Assembly (NCBI GenBank): GCA_029561505.1
Contig: JAKQXK010000033.1
Span: forward strand, 1 to 6,947
Direction: 5' to 3'
Length of the DNA: 6,947 nucleotides
Source of the DNA: Spirochaetota bacterium
Lineage (GTDB): Bacteria; Spirochaetota; Leptospiria; Turneriellales; Turneriellaceae
Shown here piece by piece: positions 1-5,319 of this stretch (position 1 is its first letter; the number at the start of each line of letters is the position of its first letter). Position numbers and translations under genes: made by a program. The notes below the pieces were generated by a model, which saw nothing but the letters and a program-made list of their open reading frames with translations, did no database searches and had not been told where the DNA came from.

Positions 1-138
1 CAGTGCATGAGCACGCTCGCGACGATTCGCCGCGAGCTCGACAGTACCCTATGGGCGGTTACGGTGTTTGTGGTGATGACTAGCCTTGCGTATGCCGCGT
101 CGTATGCGGTGTACCAGACGGGCCGGTGGATTGGATAA
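1..138 (+). CDS. feoB: Ferrous iron transport protein B, C-terminal end (partial)
   Basis: The reading frame is open from the first base to a TAA at 136-138 and gives the last 45 residues of a protein. It begins with CMSTLATIRRE (from residue 2), the signature that precedes the final transmembrane helix of FeoB. A hydrophobic helix follows (about residues 18-40, WAVTVFVVMTSLAYAASYAV), then a short polar tail ending in GRWIG. FeoB is an inner-membrane Fe(II) transporter with an N-terminal G domain, which would lie upstream of this window. No U-rich terminator hairpin is visible after the stop. The next gene starts 42 nt later, but a promoter-like hexamer in the gap suggests it is a separate unit. 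The identification rests on this short but distinctive tail. Confidence 0.85.
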   Translation, partial: QCMSTLATIRRELDSTLWAVTVFVVMTSLAYAASYAVYQTGRWIG

Positions 139-147
139 CCATTTGGG

Positions 148-167
148 TTGACAGCCAACATTGGCTG
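148..167 (+). promoter_or_regulatory. Candidate promoter element and autoregulatory operator of the toxin-antitoxin pair
   Basis: A perfect TTGACA hexamer lies at 148-153. It overlaps the palindrome CAGCCAACATTGGCTG (152-167), which has 7-bp arms and a 2-nt centre. The two-base centre is too short for a good RNA hairpin, so the site looks more like a DNA-binding dyad. It sits 13 nt before the antitoxin ATG, where type II antitoxins usually bind to repress their own operon. No good -10 box is found at 16-18 nt from the hexamer; the nearest weak match, TAACGT at 175-180, is too far away. The promoter part is therefore uncertain, and the dyad is the stronger observation. Confidence 0.45.
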
Positions 168-180
168 GCGTGAGTAACGT

Positions 181-360
181 ATGGACAAGCAAGCCTTGGT
201 CTCAACTCTCGAAAGCATGCCTGATCAGGTGAGCGCAGAAGATGTTATCGAGAAAGTGCTTTTTTTGCAGAGTCTTGAAAGGGGCCTTGCAGAGGCAGAT
301 CGAGGCGAGCTGCTGAGTGAGAACGACCTTAAGTCGCGTCTTGGTAAGTGGCTGAGTTAA
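181..360 (+). CDS. Small antitoxin of a type II toxin-antitoxin pair
   Basis: This 59-residue acidic protein starts MDKQALVSTLESMPD and ends with ENDLKSRLGKWLS. It would neutralise the toxin encoded just downstream and probably represses the operon. The pattern (a short N-terminal helical part, a middle LQSLERGLAEADRGELLSEND, and a final basic RLGKWL) matches a family of small antitoxins that I recall being paired with ParE/RelE toxins in Leptospira and cyanobacteria. I cannot name a defined Pfam family with certainty. The start ATG is preceded by GTGAG at 170-174, a weak Shine-Dalgarno at acceptable spacing. The 3' end overlaps the toxin gene by 13 nt, suggesting translational coupling. Size, order and overlap support the call as much as the sequence does. 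Confidence 0.75.
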   Translation: MDKQALVSTLESMPDQVSAEDVIEKVLFLQSLERGLAEADRGELLSENDLKSRLGKWLS

Positions 361-632
361 GATTCACACCTGAATTTGTAGGTAATCTCGAGTCGATCGC
401 GGCATACATCGCGCAAGATTCTGAGATTCTCGCACGAGAATTTATCAAGAATTTGATGGATCGCCTCGAAGTGCTGAAGGTTAACCCTGAGATTGGGCGT
501 GTCGTGCCTGAGAAGGCCGATGCGGCGATTCGTGAAATATTTTATGGAAGCTATCGCGTCGTATATCGATTAGCTGAGGCAAGAGAGATCGTAGACGTGG
601 TGATGATCAGGCATGCGGCAAGGCTTAGATGA
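348..632 (+). CDS. ParE/RelE superfamily toxin
   Basis: This 94-residue protein has the typical size and layout of ParE/RelE toxins. It has an N-terminal strand (AELRFTPEF), two helices carrying LESIAAYIAQDS and AREFIKNLMDRLEVLKVNPEIGR, and a C-terminal sheet with IREIFYGSYRVVYRL (61-75) and DVVMIRHAARLR (83-94). The Arg and Tyr residues at 62, 66, 70 and 73 and the C-terminal His89/Arg92 fall in the conserved part of the fold. RelE members cleave ribosome-bound mRNA and ParE members poison DNA gyrase; the sequence alone does not settle which applies, although the INxIREI-like strand and NPEIGR loop look more ParE-like. The start is a GTG inside the antitoxin gene. No alternative start would keep the first strand. 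The frame appears intact. Confidence 0.85.
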   Translation: MAELRFTPEFVGNLESIAAYIAQDSEILAREFIKNLMDRLEVLKVNPEIGRVVPEKADAAIREIFYGSYRVVYRLAEAREIVDVVMIRHAARLR

Positions 633-669
633 GTCGCGAGCACGTCGCAATTAGCCGATAATATTTGAT

Positions 670-1917
670 ATGCGTTATAGATCCGCATTTTGCGTCAAGG
701 TATTGGTCTTCGTCGCCGTCTTTTTTACAGCCGTCGGCGTTGAGGCGAAAGGCAAGCCTAAGAGTGGTGGCAAACGCGCTAAGGTGAAGACGGGGCTCGA
801 CATGCTGATGCAGAAGCCCGATGCGTTGCTCAAGAATAAGCGCCTCGCGCTGATTGTCAACCACAGTGCGATCGACAGCAAGGGGCGGCATATTATCGAC
901 CTGCTGCACCCGCGCTTTAAGGTTGCGAAAATTTTTGCACCCGAGCACGGTGTGCGCGGCGAGGTTGACGAACACGTGTCGGGTGAAAAAGACAAAAAGA
1001 CCGGGCTGCCGGTCGTGTCGCTCTACACGCGCAACAAGAAGGCGCCTGACAACGCCGACCTCGCCGACGTCGATCTTCTGATCTTTGACATACAAGAGAT
1101 CGGGCTGCGCTATTACACGTATGCGACGACGATGGTGCTCGCGATGAAGGCGGCCAAAGCGGCGGGCAAAAAAATGCTGATTCTCGATCGCCCGAACATG
1201 GCGGCACCGCTCGGCGTTTACGGGCCGGTGCTCGAAAGCAAATTTCACGGCGGGTTCGCGGGTTATTATCCGATACCGATTTCACACGCGATGACGATGG
1301 GAGAGCTCGCGCACTATTACAACAGCTGCTTTCAGATCGGTGCGGATATAGAAGTTGTGAAGCTATCTGGTTACAAACACAGCCTCTTCTATGACGAAAC
1401 AGGGCTGCCTTGGCGCAACCCGAGCCCGAGCATCACCGGCATGCAGTCGGTTTTAGGTTATCATCTCGCCGGCTCGCTCGAAGCGCTCAACATCAGCGTC
1501 GGTCGTGGCACCACGAACCCATTTCAGTTTTTCGGGGCACCGTTTTTCGATATGAAAAAAATCGTCACAGCGCTTAACCGGGCGAAACTGCCAGGTGTGA
1601 AGTTCTACCCCGCGAAGTTTAAGCCCAAACGTTCGGCTTACAGTAAAGAGACCTGCCGCGGCTTCAAGCTGGTGGTGACGAACCGCCGCAAAGTCGACCC
1701 GATGCGCACGATGGTGACAATTGCGGGCATTCTCTACAAAAATCTGCCCGAAAAAAGCCGCGAAAAAAACTGGGCGCGCATCGGTAACGGCATCGGCGAC
1801 ATGGCGTTCATCGACGCGATCGCGAAGGGCGAGAAGGTCGACACGCTCGTTCAGAAAACGCAGAGCGACGTGAAGGCGTTTGAAGAAGAGCGCAAGAAGT
1901 TTTTGTTGTATCCTTGA
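670..1917 (+). CDS. namZ: Secreted DUF1343 protein, NamZ-type exo-beta-N-acetylmuramidase (GH171)
   Basis: This 415-residue protein belongs to the DUF1343/YbbC family. Bacillus subtilis NamZ of that family removes non-reducing terminal MurNAc from peptidoglycan fragments. An N-terminal signal peptide is visible (MRYRSAF, a hydrophobic core to about residue 22, possible cleavage after VEA at 24-26), so it is exported, probably to the periplasm. Family landmarks in order are GLDMLMQKPDALLKNKRLALIVNHSA (42-67), the hallmark FAPEHGVRGE (89-98, with Glu92 a likely catalytic residue), FDIQEIGLRYYTY (139-151), LDRPN (172-176), SVGRGTTNPFQFFGAP (276-291) and a basic C-terminal lobe. The length fits the family once the leader is counted. 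The ATG has no clear Shine-Dalgarno. The toxin gene ends 37 nt upstream. The fold assignment is strong; the exact substrate in this organism is inferred. Confidence 0.85.
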   Translation: MRYRSAFCVKVLVFVAVFFTAVGVEAKGKPKSGGKRAKVKTGLDMLMQKPDALLKNKRLALIVNHSAIDSKGRHIIDLLHPRFKVAKIFAPEHGVRGEVDEHVSGEKDKKTGLPVVSLYTRNKKAPDNADLADVDLLIFDIQEIGLRYYTYATTMVLAMKAAKAAGKKMLILDRPNMAAPLGVYGPVLESKFHGGFAGYYPIPISHAMTMGELAHYYNSCFQIGADIEVVKLSGYKHSLFYDETGLPWRNPSPSITGMQSVLGYHLAGSLEALNISVGRGTTNPFQFFGAPFFDMKKIVTALNRAKLPGVKFYPAKFKPKRSAYSKETCRGFKLVVTNRRKVDPMRTMVTIAGILYKNLPEKSREKNWARIGNGIGDMAFIDAIAKGEKVDTLVQKTQSDVKAFEEERKKFLLYP

Positions 1918-1928
1918 AAATCCCTTCG

Positions 1929-1966
1929 GCTTTTTAGCTATGGGCTTAAGCCCATAGCCAAAAAGC
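1929..1966. repeat. Intergenic palindromic repeat, copy 1
   Basis: The core at 1937-1958 is a perfect 22-bp palindrome centred between 1947 and 1948 and containing TATGGGCTTAAGCCCATA. After one mismatch (A1936/C1959) the pairing continues for seven more base pairs, GCTTTTT at 1929-1935 against AAAAAGC at 1960-1966. The T-run is in the left arm and the A-run in the right arm, opposite to an intrinsic terminator, so this is not an ordinary Rho-independent terminator on either strand. It begins 12 nt after the muramidase stop codon. The near-copy at 2039-2074 marks it as a repeated element, perhaps REP-like. Confidence 0.85.
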
Positions 1967-1978
1967 TACGCGGAGAAC

Positions 1979-2006
1979 TGGCCGACCGTATAGGTGATTT
2001 CGGCCA
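1979..2006. repeat. Short inverted repeat between the two palindromes
   Basis: TGGCCGA at 1979-1985 is perfectly repeated in inverted form as TCGGCCA at 2000-2006, leaving a 14-nt loop. It lies between the two long palindromes, so a transcript crossing this gap could form three hairpins in a row. No T-run follows. The repeat could be part of a composite element or a separate structure; a chance 7-bp repeat is not excluded. Confidence 0.5.
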
Positions 2007-2038
2007 AAGCCCCCCAGTTATTGCAGTCGCGCGTTGAA

Positions 2039-2074
2039 TCTTGCTGCTATGCGCTTAAGCCCATAGCAGCAAGA
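2039..2074. repeat. Intergenic palindromic repeat, copy 2
   Basis: This palindrome is centred between 2056 and 2057. Its 22-base core (2046-2067) is identical to copy 1 at 21 positions; the one change (C at 2052) creates the only mismatch in the stem. The outer arms, TCTTGCT (2039-2045) and AGCAAGA (2068-2074), pair perfectly although their sequence differs from the outer arms of copy 1. The right arm ends 17 nt before the TTG start proposed for the adenylate cyclase, so it could also affect translation of that gene. There is no T-run after it. Confidence 0.85.
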
Positions 2075-2091
2075 GATAAACCATCACCCGC

Positions 2092-3390
2092 TTGCCAACC
2101 GCCCTCTCTTTAAAAACCTCGCCCGTGAAGTTTCGTAACTACCTTTACCCGAGTTTTGCCGAGCGAGCACTCGAACGGCGCTTCATTCATGATAACAACG
2201 AGAAGGCCGCACGGCAGGCGCGTTGGGGTTTTGCGTTCGGTACGTTCGGTTACGCCGTGCTCGGTGTGATAGCTTACCTTATTCAGCCAGAAATGTTTAT
2301 GCGCACCTGGCCTTTCATTTACGGTTTTATTTTTCCGACGCATCTTATGGCAGCAATTGTGATTCCGATGCTGAGGCAGTTCTTTTACCTGCAATGGGTG
2401 CTGGTCTTTGCCAATGTATTCAGCAATACCTGCGCGATTATTCTCATGCACCTGTCACCTGACGAGTTCTATATCAAGTATGGTTATGGCCTGGTGATCT
2501 GCATCATCATCTACACATTTGCCATGCTGCGGCTGCGCACATTCTTCGCGCTCGTCGCTTCAACGCTCGTCATCGGCCAGTATATTGCCTATTTGATTTT
2601 TGGGCGCCCATTGCCGCTGAACGACGCGGTGTTCGGCATCGCAATCATTTCATTCGTCAACACGGCGGGCCTGGTGTCGGTGTTTTTTTTCGAACAGAAC
2701 TCGCGCATTGAATTCATGCAGAGCCGTACCATTGAAGAGCAGAGCAGGCTTTTGGGTGAAGAGAAAAAGAAATCAGAAGCATTGCTGCTTAATATGCTGC
2801 CCGAAACTGTGGCGAACCGGCTGCTTTCGGGCGAACGTTCGATCGCCGATTATTTTGATAACGTCTCTGTGCTGTTTGCAGACATCGAAGGTTTTACGAG
2901 CTTGTCACGCCGCATGAACCCGCATGAGCTCGTTGCGCTGCTGAACCGCATCTTCAGCATGTTTGACGCGCTCGCGCAGGCGCTCGGCCTCGAAAAAATC
3001 AAAACCATCGGCGATGCCTACATGGTGGGTGCTGGTCTGCCGCATGCAACCCCCGATCACGCAGAACGCTGTTTCAACATGGCATTGGGCATGATGAGGA
3101 TCTTAGACGAAGAAAACGCCGGCATCGACGAAAAACTGCGGCTCCGTATAGGTATCGCGTCAGGCCCGGTCGTCGCCGGGGTGATCGGGCAGAACAAATT
3201 TATCTATGACCTCTGGGGCGATACGGTAAACACGGCGAGCCGCATGGAATCGTCGGGTGTGGCCGGCGAAATTCATATTACTGAGCTCACACGCGTCGAA
3301 CTCGAAGGGCTCGCCGCATTTGTCGACCGCGGCGAAATTGAAATCAAAGGTATTGGTAAAATGCGCACTTACCTCGCGCGCGCGGTTTGA
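2092..3390 (+). CDS. Membrane-bound class III adenylate cyclase
   Basis: The product of 432 residues would make cAMP from ATP. A short cytoplasmic N-terminus is followed by about six hydrophobic helices (roughly 48-66, 74-94, 98-120, 130-147, 150-170, 178-200), a helical linker (about 205-235, EEQSRLLGEEKKKSEALLLNMLP) and the class III catalytic domain (about 250-430). The metal-binding aspartates are Asp264 (FADIEGFT) and Asp308 (KTIGDAYM). The ATP-selecting pair is Lys304 and Asp373 (YDLWGDTVN). The transition-state residues Asn380 and Arg384 (VNTASRM) are present. All key residues are thus intact and favour adenine over guanine. The membrane part is probably a sensor whose ligand is unknown. 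The start is uncertain: TTG at 2092 or GTG at 2125, neither with a good Shine-Dalgarno. The 3' end overlaps the opposing regulator gene by 22 nt. Confidence 0.93.
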   Translation: MPTALSLKTSPVKFRNYLYPSFAERALERRFIHDNNEKAARQARWGFAFGTFGYAVLGVIAYLIQPEMFMRTWPFIYGFIFPTHLMAAIVIPMLRQFFYLQWVLVFANVFSNTCAIILMHLSPDEFYIKYGYGLVICIIIYTFAMLRLRTFFALVASTLVIGQYIAYLIFGRPLPLNDAVFGIAIISFVNTAGLVSVFFFEQNSRIEFMQSRTIEEQSRLLGEEKKKSEALLLNMLPETVANRLLSGERSIADYFDNVSVLFADIEGFTSLSRRMNPHELVALLNRIFSMFDALAQALGLEKIKTIGDAYMVGAGLPHATPDHAERCFNMALGMMRILDEENAGIDEKLRLRIGIASGPVVAGVIGQNKFIYDLWGDTVNTASRMESSGVAGEIHITELTRVELEGLAAFVDRGEIEIKGIGKMRTYLARAV

Positions 3391-3761
3391 CGTGTACCTA
3401 GAATACTGCTGAGCAGCGCGCCGACTGTCTTGTGCTGCTCGATTGGGTGGCGCAGGGGCACATCAGGGTTGATCTTGTAGTGGTTCTGTCTGCCGCGCTT
3501 TGAGACCGCAACCACGCCCGCGCCTGTGAGGTCTTTAAGTATAGCTATCACGGCGCGTTCGGTAATGCCAACATTCAGTGCCACCTGCCGCAACGTAATG
3601 CCGGGCACACTGGCGAGCGATACCAGAACGTGTGAGTGGTTGGTCAGAAACGTGAAACCCTGGTTCAATCGGCCGCTAGCCGCGGTCGGGCCCCTTTTGG
3701 CTGCTTTCTTGCGCGCTTTCACCGGTCTCAAAAGCGCCAGCTGACTCATGCGCTCAACCAT
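3369..3761 (-). CDS. Winged helix-turn-helix transcriptional regulator
   Basis: This 130-residue basic protein has a Lys/Arg/Ala-rich N-terminus (about 1-33). A winged-helix domain follows, with FTFLTNHSHVLVSLA (36-50), a helix-turn-helix TLRQVALNVGITERAVIAILKDLTGAG (56-82) and a wing VVAVSKRGRQNHYKIN (83-98). The tail VPLRHPIEQHKTVGALLSSI (101-120) recurs in a widespread family of MarR-like small regulators whose ligand is generally unknown to me. No metal-binding cysteine pattern is seen. Translation may start at ATG 3761 or at the in-frame ATG 3749 (MSQLALL); I kept the longer form. It is transcribed divergently from the GH18 gene, so control of itself and that gene is a reasonable inference. 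Its 3' end runs 22 nt into the end of the adenylate cyclase gene on the other strand. Confidence 0.82.
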   Translation of the reverse strand: MVERMSQLALLRPVKARKKAAKRGPTAASGRLNQGFTFLTNHSHVLVSLASVPGITLRQVALNVGITERAVIAILKDLTGAGVVAVSKRGRQNHYKINPDVPLRHPIEQHKTVGALLSSILGTRQTARAR

Positions 3762-3834
3762 TTTTTAGCGTGTTAGGTGCAAATAAATACATGAAATGGT
3801 TTTCAGGTAGTGCGATTCACTGGATAGGGATACA
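3762..3834. promoter_or_regulatory. Divergent intergenic region with a candidate operator
   Basis: These 73 nt separate the start codons of the regulator and the GH18 gene, so both promoters should lie here or slightly within the coding regions. The stretch is more AT-rich than its surroundings (AAATAAATAC at 3781-3790). It contains the dyad TGAAATGGTTTTCA (3792-3805: 5-bp arms, 4-nt spacer), a possible site for the winged-helix protein. I find no convincing -35/-10 pair on either strand. TAGGGA at 3825-3830 is a plausible Shine-Dalgarno for the GH18 gene. Confidence 0.35.
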
Positions 3835-5232
3835 ATGAGCACGAAAAAGCGCAAAAACGCCGGCGAAGAGCCGGTTGGGCAAGACGCAGTCAACCAGGCC
3901 CAGGCACCAGATGCCGAAGCGGCAGATGAGGCGCCGAAATCGCGTCGGCAGATGTTCGTCTGGCTTGGGGCCGGCGCTGCCATTGCGCTCGTTCTAACCC
4001 CCCTGGCGCTGCGCTACGCGCACAGCGAACCGAAGGTGCACGTCGAAAAGGCGCCGGGTATTGAAACCTTGAAGCCTGCAGAAGATACTGGCCCAACCGG
4101 CCCGCTCAAGGCCTCGAGCTGGTCATTTGACTATAACGTGATGCTGAAATATGCGCATCTTTACGATCAGTTGCATCCGTTTATTTATTCGATTAAGGGT
4201 CGCCACCACAACACCGGCGAGCTGGTATCAAGCTGGGGGCATACACAGAAACTCGAGCGCGTGGCTGCGCTGAGGGCCAAGAACCCGAATCTCAAGATTA
4301 TCCCCACCATTTTTCGGTGGGAGAACCCTGGCGAAAAGATTAATGAGGTGATTGGCCTCGGCGGCAGAACCGACATTCGCGACAAGCACATCGGCATTAT
4401 CATTAAAGAAGTCGACACGTATGGTTACGACGGCATCGACATCGATTACGAAGGCATGTCATGTGGTAAGAAAGAAAAATTTGAAGAGTTTATCGTGAAG
4501 CTTTCGGGTGAGCTCAAGGCGCGTAACAAGTTGCTATCCGTCGCAGTGCACCCCAAAACACCTTTCGATGGTGAAACAGTAAAGAAGCAAAAATGCCGCG
4601 GGCTCAAGAATGCCATCGAGATGGATTTTCGCGAAAACTGGCGTGGCCCGCTGACCCATGACTATAAGTTTCTGGGGCAGCACGCCGACATGGTCAAGAT
4701 CATGGCTTACGAACTGCATCCCCGTAAGTACCGCAACCCTGGCCCGGGCCCACAGGCGCCGGGCACATGGCTTGAAGAAATAATCGAATATGCCGGTGAC
4801 AAAATACCGCGCGAAAAACTCTACATGGCGATACCGACCTACGGCTATGACTGGGGACTAAACTGCAAGGCGCCGGTCAAAGCGGTCTATTATAACGACG
4901 TGCTGCGCATCAAGGGTGGCGACCATAAGCGTGTACAGCCCACAGATATCGGCAAGATTCTCGATACCGAAAAAGGGGCGAAGTCGTGGCGCAACCTGGC
5001 AAAGTTTCGCGACATTCACGAAGACAAGATTTACGAAGACCCGACTCTCTGGTACAAGTCAGGTGGCTGCCAGCGCGTCGCCTTCTATATGGATCGCACC
5101 GCCTTCGCGGAGAAAATGGCACTGTTGCAGAAGAGTCGCATCGCCGGGTTTTCTTTCTGGCAACTCACGAAAGATAATGATCCTGAAATTCAAGATTACC
5201 TGTCGACGATGCTTGCGAGGCCTGCGAAGTAG
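3835..5232 (+). CDS. Membrane-anchored glycoside hydrolase family 18 protein
   Basis: This 465-residue protein has a polar, acidic, Ala-rich N-terminus (1-38), a basic stop (KSRR) and one hydrophobic helix (about 41-59). The rest (about 95-460) should face the periplasm as a GH18 TIM barrel. The catalytic motif DGIDIDYE gives Asp199, Asp202, Asp204 and the acid/base Glu206, matching the complete DxxDxDxE signature. Other barrel landmarks are MVKIMAYELHP (286-296), PTYGYDWG (334-341) and the closing GFSFWQLTKDND (438-449) with Trp442. GPGPQAPGTWLEEIIEYA (303-320) resembles the spore-germination YaaH/YdhD branch of GH18, which acts on peptidoglycan, but no LysM domain is present. The substrate, chitin-like glycans or peptidoglycan, is not resolved. 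TAGGGA sits 4 nt before the ATG. It is divergent from a winged-helix regulator. Confidence 0.88.
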   Translation: MSTKKRKNAGEEPVGQDAVNQAQAPDAEAADEAPKSRRQMFVWLGAGAAIALVLTPLALRYAHSEPKVHVEKAPGIETLKPAEDTGPTGPLKASSWSFDYNVMLKYAHLYDQLHPFIYSIKGRHHNTGELVSSWGHTQKLERVAALRAKNPNLKIIPTIFRWENPGEKINEVIGLGGRTDIRDKHIGIIIKEVDTYGYDGIDIDYEGMSCGKKEKFEEFIVKLSGELKARNKLLSVAVHPKTPFDGETVKKQKCRGLKNAIEMDFRENWRGPLTHDYKFLGQHADMVKIMAYELHPRKYRNPGPGPQAPGTWLEEIIEYAGDKIPREKLYMAIPTYGYDWGLNCKAPVKAVYYNDVLRIKGGDHKRVQPTDIGKILDTEKGAKSWRNLAKFRDIHEDKIYEDPTLWYKSGGCQRVAFYMDRTAFAEKMALLQKSRIAGFSFWQLTKDNDPEIQDYLSTMLARPAK

Positions 5233-5250
5233 CATCGTCTTTTTCTTCTT

Positions 5251-5310
5251 GCCGGGGGTGATTCGCCCTAACCGGCTTGAAATCACTTTATCCCCTGTCT
5301 GATTTGCCGG
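5251..5310 (+). promoter_or_regulatory. Candidate thrS leader with two competing hairpins
   Basis: CCGGC at 5272-5276 can pair with GCCGG at 5251-5255, helped by GGG 5256-5258 with CCC 5266-5268, to form an upstream hairpin. It can instead pair with GCCGG at 5306-5310, helped by AAATCA 5280-5285 with TGATTT 5300-5305, to form an 11-bp stem with a 3-nt bulge and a 14-nt loop. The second stem ends 9 nt before the thrS ATG and would cover the region where the ribosome binds. The two folds exclude each other. Aminoacyl-tRNA synthetase genes are often controlled in their leaders; that this one is so controlled is inference. It also might simply contain the end of the GH18 transcript, but no U-run follows either stem. 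Confidence 0.4.
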
Positions 5311-5319
5311 GCGTGCACC

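Noticed and set aside
625..1248. Open frame of 207 codons on the minus strand
   Set aside because: It is antisense to the muramidase gene, which has clear family motifs; the frame stays open because of the codon bias of the real gene and its protein has no recognisable domain.
1929..1966. Palindrome after the muramidase gene as a Rho-independent terminator
   Set aside because: The T-run precedes and the A-run follows the core on both strands, the reverse of terminator order, and no U-run follows the stem.
1929..2074. Two repeats 109 nt apart as a minimal CRISPR array
   Set aside because: The repeats are fully palindromic with differing flanks, the spacing is far too long for a spacer, there are only two copies and no cas genes are nearby.
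1918..2091. A tRNA, riboswitch or small gene in the gap before the cyclase
   Set aside because: No tRNA arm pattern, no riboswitch consensus I recognise and no open frame with a start and ribosome site were found.
5251..5276. Hairpin after the GH18 gene as an intrinsic terminator
   Set aside because: The stem is interrupted by a 3-nt bulge and is followed by TTGAAATCAC, not a T-run; the T-rich stretch lies before it.
4916..5302. Open frame of 128 codons on the + strand within the GH18 gene and the thrS leader
   Set aside because: It is out of frame with the well-supported GH18 gene and gives a low-complexity Arg/Ser-rich product.
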